Shown: positions 58,403-64,000 of the stretch, piece after piece
How positions within the stretch are numbered: the stretch's first letter is position 1
Layout: every line of letters starts with the position of its first letter
DNA from: Lunularia cruciata
Lineage: Eukaryota; Streptophyta; Marchantiopsida; Lunulariales; Lunulariaceae
Length of the DNA: 64,000 bases
Direction of reading: 5' to 3'
Assembly (NCBI GenBank): GCA_948567375.1
Contig: OX419762.1
Coordinates: forward strand, 42,265,034 to 42,329,033
Translations under genes and position numbers: made by a program
Notes under the pieces: generated by a model
What the model was told of the DNA's origin: nothing
The model's input: only the letters and a program-made list of their open reading frames with translations
Databases searched by the model: none

Positions 58403-59139
58403 TGTAATACTCCGAGTACAAGAGAAGAGAGAAAACACAGATTGCACACTCAAACATTTGATGTCCCAAGGGAGCACCTTCTCTTTATTATATAGACAAA
58501 GAGGATCTCCTCCAAGGAAGCTCCACCCTAGGATTAGGGACACAGATAGGTGACATGTCAACAAGCTCCACCCTTGGATTACTTACTTGGATGGGTGACC
58601 TTTCTGGTCTAGGTCCTATCTGGTTGGTCAAACGAGCTTTGACCAAAGGGAATCTTTTAGAGAATCTTCTTGTAGGAATCTCAGAATCACATGAGTAAGG
58701 TACCGTTGGAAAGCTCTCGACGAGACAAACCATGGGGGAGGGAAGGCCAGCCTTTCCTTTGTTGGGGGGAATCTGCACATTTTCGAGGCCTAATTCATCT
58801 GTTTAGGCCTCCAAAATTGCCTTCAAAGATTTCAAGCATATTTCGGTTCCTACTCTATTAGTAGAAGTCCTCTTTTGGTAATACCTCTTTCTGATCTGTT
58901 TAGTCCATCATGTGTAACATCCTTCCAGATGTTACCAAACCAATTCTCACCTTTAAATCATATGTCTAGCTATTGGTTCTAAGGTTCTCAAGTCTATTTC
59001 GGTTTCTGCCCTATTAGTAGAAGTACTCTTTTGGTGATACTTCTATCTGATCTATTTTGACCATCATGTATAACATCATTCTAGATGTTACCAAACCGAA
59101 TTTCACATCTAGATCATATGGCTAACCCTTGGTATTACA
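58403..59139 (-). repeat. H 5' LTR
   Basis: 737 bp, minus strand TGTAATACCAAGGG to GGAGTATTACA, with primer site adjacent. TATATAATAAAG (58486-58497, minus strand) is a likely TATA box. Two internal blocks, near 58850 and 58975, are diverged direct repeats (TTTCGGTTYCTRCYCTATTAGTAGAAGT). The LTR interrupts element I RT at 59140. Confidence 0.85.
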
Positions 59140-59700
59140 GTTGAGTGATGCATTTGTCTCATCCAAGCATTGAAAGACTTTGATTAGGTGCTCAAAGTGC
59201 TCCTCCTTGCTCCCATAGACACAAAAGTCATCAATGAAGTCTCTCACGAATTTCCCAATGAAAGGTTCAAATACCTTGTTCATGAACCGTTGGAATGTGG
59301 CTGGAGCATTGCAAAGCCCAAAAGGCATGACCTTGAAACTGCAAGTTCCCCAAGGTGTGGTGAATGTGGTGAGTTGTTGATGCTCTGGTGCAATCTTGAT
59401 TTGGTTATATCCACTATAACCATCTCCAAAACTGTACCTCTCATGACTTGCAACCTCCTCCAAGATCTCATCAATGAATGGCAATGGATAATAGTCATTC
59501 TTGGTAACAGCATTGAGCTTCTTGTAATCCACACATACCCGAAGCTTGCCATTCTTTTTCTTCACAATGACAATTGGAGACACCCATTCTGAATTCTCTA
59601 CCTCAAAGATAAATCCAGCCTCCTTGAGCTTATCAATCTCCTCCTTCACAACCAAAGATATTGGTGGGCTAATGCGACGTTGCCTTTGGCGGATTGGTCT
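59140..59700 (-). pseudogene. Element I reverse transcriptase, long open
   Basis: 59122-59655 is open for 177 codons; the last few come from the H LTR. Blocks in order: FEVENSEWVSPIVIVKKKNG, LRVCVDYKKLN, KNDYYPLPFIDEILEEVA, GYSGYNQIKIA, MPFGLCNAPATFQRFM and the catalytic FIDDFCVYGS. All RT residues expected in these blocks are present, including the first catalytic Asp environment and the DD pair. Wording of the blocks is closest to Athila/Tat-type gypsy RT. It would be functional sequence if it were not truncated. Confidence 0.85.
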
Positions 59701-59706
59701 TGCATG

Positions 59707-60233
59707 TCACTCCACCTCTATCTTGTGCTCCTCCAAGGTGACTTCCTTCAAATCCCTGTAACTAAAAGCAAACACATGGATGAACTTGCGGAAATTCTCC
59801 TCAAATCTCACCGTCTCCTCCTTGGTAACCTTTGGACCATACTTGAGGGTAGATAACCTTCTCTCTACCTCCTCAAGTGTCAATGGTGATTTATCTGGGT
59901 CCTTCAAAACCTCTAGCTGAGGTGCAAAATCCATAGCACACAAAGGATACACATCTGAATCAGATTCAGATTCATCCTCCTCCGTGGAAGTCTCCTCTTC
60001 TATGCTTGTGTCCACACCTGAAGCTCCTTCTTCAGAATCTGATTCCCAATAATGAGAAGATGGTGTATCTGAATGTGAAGTGTTGGTGGTGTTAGTCATA
60101 GGAATTGTGACTCTATGGTTTGATGGCCCAATCCTCCAGTACCCTTTGTGTCATCGATCAGTTGTGCGTGTTGCTCTCAACCATGGCCTCCCAAGAAGTA
60201 AGTCATAGCTTGAATCCTTCAAGATTTGGAAAG
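59707..60233 (-). pseudogene. Element I protease end and acidic linker
   Basis: 59707-60099 (130 aa) begins with a Ser/Glu/Asp-rich linker (SDSEEGASGVDTSIEEETST). It ends in the pre-RT motif EENFRKFIHVFAFSYRDL, typical of Athila-like elements (F...FAWsY.Dmp). Upstream, 60120-60233 shows DLLLGRPWLRATR, the protease C-terminal turn. A TGA and a frameshift separate them. Confidence 0.7.
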
Positions 60234-60337
60234 TGTAAAAGACCGAAACCGAGGAGAGAAATAGGAGAATGGAAACTCACATTGGGACACTTGAATGAGG
60301 GAAAACTCCGAATGCCTAGCATGAGCTTCGGCTTTGG

Positions 60338-60345
60338 TATTTATA
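60338..60345 (-). promoter_or_regulatory. TATA box of A5 LTR
   Basis: TATAAATA on the minus strand, about 300 bp from the LTR start and 20-220 bp downstream of the GAA/TTC modules. Confidence 0.65.
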
Positions 60346-60364
60346 GGTAGCATACAAGCCCCTT

Positions 60365-60573
60365 GAAGCTTCTCAAGAAGCTTCCTTGAGCCGCTTTCTT
60401 GAAGTGCAAGCCAAGTTAACTAGGAAGCTTCTCAAGAAGCTTCCTTCTAGAAGCCGCCTACTTGGCGTGCAAGCTAAGCTAGTTGGAAGCTTCTAGAAGC
60501 TACTTACTTAAGGTGCAAGCTAAGCTAACCGGGAAGCTTTCCTGGAAGCTTCCTAGATACTTCCGGAATATTC
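60365..60573. promoter_or_regulatory. Array of heat-shock-element-like modules in A5 LTR
   Basis: Two perfect three-module elements: GAAgcTTCtaGAA at 60486-60498 and TTCcgGAAtaTTC at 60561-60573. Gapped pairs such as GAAgcTTCtcaaGAAgcTTC occur at 60365-60384 and again near 60423. The modules sit immediately upstream of the TATA box. Plant heat-shock factors bind nGAAnnTTCn arrays, and the copia element ONSEN is known to use them. Activity here is inferred. Confidence 0.55.
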
Positions 60574-60577
60574 TAGG

Positions 60578-61240
60578 CTAATTTGTCTTATGTGCTACTT
60601 CGTGAGCCCGACTAACTTCGTCGCTAAACTCCATATTGTTACATATTCCCCCGCTGCTAGTTGGTGACGTCCTCGTTGCCAGTGAAGCTTCAAATTCTTG
60701 GATGGCCGTTTGTGCATTCTGGAGGTGAGAAAGAGGTTCCCAGGTGGCATCGTGAAAGGGATACCCTTTCCAAAGGACCTTGTACTCCGTATGTTTGCAA
60801 CGGCCTAGTTGGATATGGCGACGCGCAAGGATACGATCAACTTCGTACTCCTCATGATCATTGATAGGGACAGGAAGAGGGGGAGGTTGGACTCGAGAGG
60901 AAAAGGAAGAGGGGTTAGGAACAAAGGGTTTCAACTTGGAAACATGAAAGATAGGATGGATGCGCATGTGACAAGGTAAGGCAAGTCGATAAGCAACAAG
61001 AGAGACAATTTGGGTGATATCAAAGGGTCCTATCCAATTAGGGGCGAGTTTATGAACTTGGGTATCAAGTGGGAGAGGGAGGTTACTGGAGGATAGCATG
61101 ACTTTATCACCAACTTCAAAGGTGAGATCACGACGATGGTGGTCCGCATATTGTTTTTGGCGATTCTAAGCAACAAGGAGGTGAGACTTGGCTTGTTTGA
61201 GCGATTGGGATATAGTGGTCAAGAATGTGGAAGTATGAGG
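60578..61240 (-). pseudogene. A5 integrase C-terminus with chromodomain
   Basis: 60578-61099 is open for 173 codons. It holds NWIGPFDITQIVSLVAYRLA and HVSKLKPFVPN, then the chromodomain (EEYEVDRILARRHIQ ... TEYKVLWKGYPFHDATWEPL), with the aromatic cage positions Y, W and W present. The frame then runs through the polypurine tract (SGGICNNME) and 66 bp into the 3' LTR before its TAG at 60578. Upstream, 61100-61240 links to the integrase core in the same element; a TAG at 61244 interrupts. Confidence 0.9.
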
Positions 61241-61243
61241 AAC

Positions 61244-62401
61244 CTAAGATGGAGGGGGAGCAAGAAAAGAATCTAGAACAAGTGGATCTTGGCCAAAATT
61301 GAGAAAGAAGGGAGAAAATCCGGTGCTTGCCTGTTTGGAATTGTTGTAGGCAAATTCTGCAGCTGCAAGACATTCATCCCAATTGGTATGGTGGACATTG
61401 ACAAAGGCCCGCAACATATCCTCCAATGTACGATTTGCACGTTTGGTTTGTCCATCAGTTTGAGGATGATAGGCCGTGGACAAAGCAAGCTTGGTGCCAA
61501 GTATCTGGAAGAGTGCTTGCCAAAACTTCCCGGTAAATCGAGGATCACGGTCAGAGATGAGTACACCTGGCATCCCATGATGCTTGAAGACATTGTCAAA
61601 GTAGATTTGCGCTAGGGTTGGAGCATCCACAGTGTCACAAGTTGGTGCCAAGTGGATTTGCTTACTAAGCTTATCCACAAACACCACGATTGCGGTGTGT
61701 CCTTGTTTTGTCCTTGGCAAGGATGTGATGAGATCCAAGCTCACATGCTCCCAGCGAGTGGATGGAATGGCGAGTGGTTGAAGGAATCCACTCGGCTTCT
61801 GGTTGCTGGCCTTATTCCATTGGCAACTCTCACATGATCGGACAAAGTCTTGAACATCTTGTGTCATGTTGGGCCACCACCATTGGCATTGGACGGTGTC
61901 CAAGGTCTTGTCCACTCCCATGTGACCAGCTATTGGTAAATCATGGGCTTCTTGAAGGCGCACAAGTCGAAGATCACCTTTGGCTGGAACATAGATCTGG
62001 CCCGCATGGAATAAGAGCCCTTCCTTGAAGGAGAAGGTGTTGTACTCCTTGTCATGTGCTGTCAGACGACCGTGTACCATTTGGAAGAAGGGATCTTGTT
62101 GTAGAGCTGATTGAAACTCATTATGGACCTTAGGGTCAATGGACACCGTTGTAATTGCCGCCGTGATGAGAGGAAGATCCTTCAAATCAGGTCGTCGTGA
62201 TAGAGCATCGGGGATGACATGGAACCGACCTAGTTTGTACTCAAGTTTGATGTCAAACAATTGGAGTTGCTCTTCCCATCGATGATGCCGACTCTTCATG
62301 TGCTCCAAGTGTAAGGTCTGCAACAATGGCTTGTGATCAATTCGCATGATCACTTGCTTCCCCAAGAGATAATGCCTCCATACCTTGGTGGCATAAACCA
62401 T
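61244..62401 (-). CDS. A5 RNase H C-terminal part plus integrase, 385-codon open frame
   Basis: Residues ~1-75: end of RNase H (IDHKPLLQTLHLEHMKSRHH, then FHVIPDALSRR). Residues ~145-200: the HHCC zinc domain (HDLPIAGHMGVDKTLD and CESCQWNK, complete). Residues ~215-345: the D,D-35-E core (DLITSLPRTKQG, VLISDRDPRF, RTLEDMLRAF), with D, D and E all present. The open frame is bounded by a TGA/TAG pair at its start (replacing codons in the NYSA...EQLAMV block) and TAG at 61244. Both positions are also stops in other A copies, so this is an internal part of pol and not a gene with its own start. Integrase would insert element cDNA into host DNA in the nucleus. Confidence 0.85.
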   Translation of the reverse strand: MVYATKVWRHYLLGKQVIMRIDHKPLLQTLHLEHMKSRHHRWEEQLQLFDIKLEYKLGRFHVIPDALSRRPDLKDLPLITAAITTVSIDPKVHNEFQSALQQDPFFQMVHGRLTAHDKEYNTFSFKEGLLFHAGQIYVPAKGDLRLVRLQEAHDLPIAGHMGVDKTLDTVQCQWWWPNMTQDVQDFVRSCESCQWNKASNQKPSGFLQPLAIPSTRWEHVSLDLITSLPRTKQGHTAIVVFVDKLSKQIHLAPTCDTVDAPTLAQIYFDNVFKHHGMPGVLISDRDPRFTGKFWQALFQILGTKLALSTAYHPQTDGQTKRANRTLEDMLRAFVNVHHTNWDECLAAAEFAYNNSKQASTGFSPFFLNFGQDPLVLDSFLAPPPS

Positions 62402-62821
62402 TGCAAGTTGTTCCTAATCTCAAGCAGAGTAATTTCTTTCAGCTGTATTTAGTCGGCGAGACACAAAGGCGATAGGATGTAGTCCATCTGGAAATTCTTG
62501 TTGCAACACAGCTCCAATTGCAAAGTTAGAAGCATCAAAATCAACCACACAAGGTAGTTGAGGATCATATGGTTGAAGAATAGGTCTCGAAGACACCATA
62601 TGCTTTAACTTTTGGAATGCTTCTTCATGCTTGGTGGTCCATTGGAAGCTTGAGTTCTTTCCCAAGAGGTCAGTCAATGGTGCAGCCACGTGAGCATAAT
62701 AGTGGATGAACCGTCGGTAAAAATTGGCCAATCCATTGAATGCTCATACTTTTGTAGCATCCTTCGGGGTAGACCAATCGGTAATGGCCTTGATCTTCTC
62801 TTCTTCCATCTTGATCCCTTC
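62402..62821 (-). pseudogene. A5 RNase H N-terminal part and connection
   Basis: 62420-62731 is open (103 aa): [20 protein letters not shown], then [15 protein letters not shown] and [17 protein letters not shown] (first catalytic Asp of RNase H), then [17 protein letters not shown] frame break and a TGA separate it from RT (62822). The TGA after NYSA recurs in Aplus and A2. Confidence 0.85.
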
Positions 62822-63600
62822 TCATGAGATCTTATGACCCAAGAAGGTAACCTCCTTCTGCCAAAAAGCACACTTTGATTTCTTGTAGTAAAATTTCCAC
62901 TGTCGTAGTTGTCTTAGGACTTCTCGCACATGATTCACATGTTCTGCCTCTGTCCTGCTATAGATTAAGATATCATCTAAGAACACCACCACGGACCGAT
63001 CCAATAGTCCATCCAACACCCAATGCATCTGATCCATGAAGACTGCTGGAGCATTAGTGAGTCCGAAAGGTAGAACTCTCCACTCAAAATGTCCATACCT
63101 TGTACGAAAAGCAGTCTTTTGCACATCCTCTCCTTCAATAGGAATTTGCCAGTAGCCGCTACAAAGATCCAGCTTGGAAAAGTAGCGTGCTCCACTTAGT
63201 TGATCAAGCAGGTCATCAATCTAAGGCAAGGGATATGCATTCTTCACGGTTTGCTTATTGAGTCCACGATAATCAATACAGAAGCGAAGTCCTCCATCCT
63301 TCTTCGAAACAAATAGTATCGGTGCTCTCCAAGGAGAGGTACTATGTCGTATGAAATCCTTCTCCAACAACTCTGTGAGTGTTGTTCGCAACTCCTCCAA
63401 CTCCTTTGGTGAGAGCCAATAGATTGGTCTACTCACTAGAGTACTCCCTGGCAATAACTCGATCTTGAAGGCATACCTCGATCGGAGGGTAATCCTTTTG
63501 GCAGATCATCTGGAAACACATCCGCAAATTCTTGAACTATCCGATCAACCATTGCTTGATACGGCACTTGGCCCTCCTCAGATTGTTCTTGTGCAATCGG
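62822..63600 (-). pseudogene. A5 reverse transcriptase
   Basis: 63221-63454 is open ([40 protein letters not shown]). 62822-63124 is open ([31 protein letters not shown], then catalytic [30 protein letters not shown]). The DD pair is intact. The TGA at 62822 stands where CGA (Arg) would be expected from context; a TAG lies near 63223. Confidence 0.88.
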
Positions 63601-64000
63601 CTTGATCCACACCACAAATACAGACTTATCTTCCTCCAAAGCTTGCTCTATGGCTGCTTCATTAACAAACTTCCCTTCTAGGGACTCATCTCTCTTCCAA
63701 GCTTGCTCCATGGTTGCCTTTGTGGCAAACTTCCCATCTTGGGACTCATCTCCCTTCTAGATTCGCTCTACGGCTACCTTGTCGACAAACTTCCCACCTT
63801 GGGACTGACTATTCTTAGGTGTCTTACTCAGAGGTGCCAGACAACCTAATCGGAAAGTCCTACCTTGTTGTACTTGAATTTGGCATCGGGTCCAATCGAA
63901 TTGAACCTTATGACGTTCAAGCCAAGGTAGACCTAGAATGATATTATAGTGTAGAGGTGCCACTACAAACCTCATACACTCCAAATACTCCTTCCCAATC
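63600..64000 (-). pseudogene. A5 protease end and repeat-bearing linker
   Basis: 63757-63984 reads protease C-terminal turn IILGLPWLERHKVQFDW, then the first repeat unit, and ends in TAG at 63757. 63436-63711 continues with DESLEGKFVNEAAIEQALEE and the pre-RT motif [19 protein letters not shown] 1-bp loss near 63470 shifts the frame before RT. The catalytic part of the protease lies beyond the window edge. Confidence 0.85.
63623..63802 (-). repeat. 60-bp coding tandem repeat, 3 units (A5)
   Basis: GACTYATC anchors at 63623, 63683 and 63743, next at 63803: exact 60-bp period, 20 residues per unit. Confidence 0.9.

Larger units (their letters stand above)
59140..60233 (-). mobile_element. Fragment of gypsy element I: protease end, linker, RT
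   Basis: The element is bounded on the left by the H LTR and on the right by the A5 LTR. Both are insertions: the RT frame stops at the H LTR, and the protease frame stops at the A5 LTR (DLLLGRPWL then truncated upstream). Confidence 0.8.
60234..60643 (-). repeat. A5 3' LTR
   Basis: 410 bp, minus strand TGTAACAATATGG to CTTTTACA. The outer half up to the TATA box holds repeated GAAGCTTC palindromes. A polypurine tract (AGCGGGGGAATA on the minus strand) abuts at 60644. Confidence 0.95.
60234..64000 (-). mobile_element. A5: best-preserved family A chromovirus, 5' part outside window
   Basis: 3' LTR (60234-60643), polypurine tract, chromodomain, integrase, RNase H, RT, linker repeats and protease run continuously on the minus strand to the window edge. 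Few stops remain compared with the other A copies, so it is the youngest or least decayed. Candidate target duplication on the left: GAAAG (60229-60233). Gag and the 5' LTR must lie beyond 64000. Confidence 0.93.

Noticed and set aside
1-64000. tRNA, rRNA, snRNA or microRNA genes
   Set aside because: No cloverleaf with box A/B, no rRNA core motif and no convincing precursor hairpin was seen by eye. The 25764-25809 hairpin has a stem too short for a plant microRNA precursor with flanking duplex.

Overview
The window is a stretch of plant nuclear repeat DNA. I see no host gene, tRNA, rRNA or CRISPR array. All recognisable coding sequence comes from LTR retrotransposons (Ty1/copia, chromodomain-bearing Ty3/gypsy, and gypsy elements with tRNA-Asp-type primer sites) plus a possible hAT-like DNA transposon fossil. 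The dense nesting, the old stop-riddled copies and the absence of genes over 64 kb suit a large plant genome, possibly a gymnosperm. The species cannot be read from the sequence, and the lineage is inference. Family letters (A, D, E, G, H, I) are labels made up for this window.

Layout, left to right. 1-4686: degenerate plus-strand copia element. 4687-8456: minus-strand chromovirus copy A1, internally deleted and split by a solo LTR of family E. 8457-18298: a second minus-strand A copy (A2), split at 8887/14518 by a complete plus-strand A element (Aplus, 8888-14517) with both LTRs and a short target duplication. 18299-24500: minus-strand family D element with gag, primer site and a 3.8-kb LTR. 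24501-25735: end of a plus-strand copia with another E solo LTR inside its LTR. 25764-25809: a hairpin. 25810-27.6 kb: minus-strand copia RNase H, RT and integrase. 27459-40415: three tandem, apparently identical 4319-bp units, each holding copia tail, possible hAT fossil, an A fragment (A3) and the first 192 bp of a D LTR. 40224-43985: a complete D solo LTR (3762 bp, TSD GTCCA) carrying a long open frame behind a TATA box. 43986-44828: rest of A3. 44829-51304: a probable 6.5-kb LTR of plus-strand element G, with 38-bp inverted repeats near both ends and two minisatellites. 51305-55992: G gag, PR, RT, RNase H and start of integrase. 55993-56100: E LTR fragment. 56101-59139: minus-strand element H (PR, gag, leader ORFs, primer site, 5' LTR). 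59140-60233: RT and PR of minus-strand element I. 60234-64000: the best-kept A copy (A5), minus strand, running off the window.

How the parts relate. Family A is a chromovirus: gag with a CCHC knuckle, protease, RT, RNase H, an HHCC/DDE integrase and a C-terminal chromodomain, flanked by ~410-bp LTRs primed by initiator-Met tRNA. Its LTR promoter places many GAAnnTTC modules just upstream of a TATA box, the layout of a heat-shock promoter. The most unusual system is family D: its LTR looks like a self-contained transcription unit (promoter, ~2.4-kb protein frame, conserved 3' region). Solo-LTR formation therefore leaves a gene-like cassette instead of a bare promoter.
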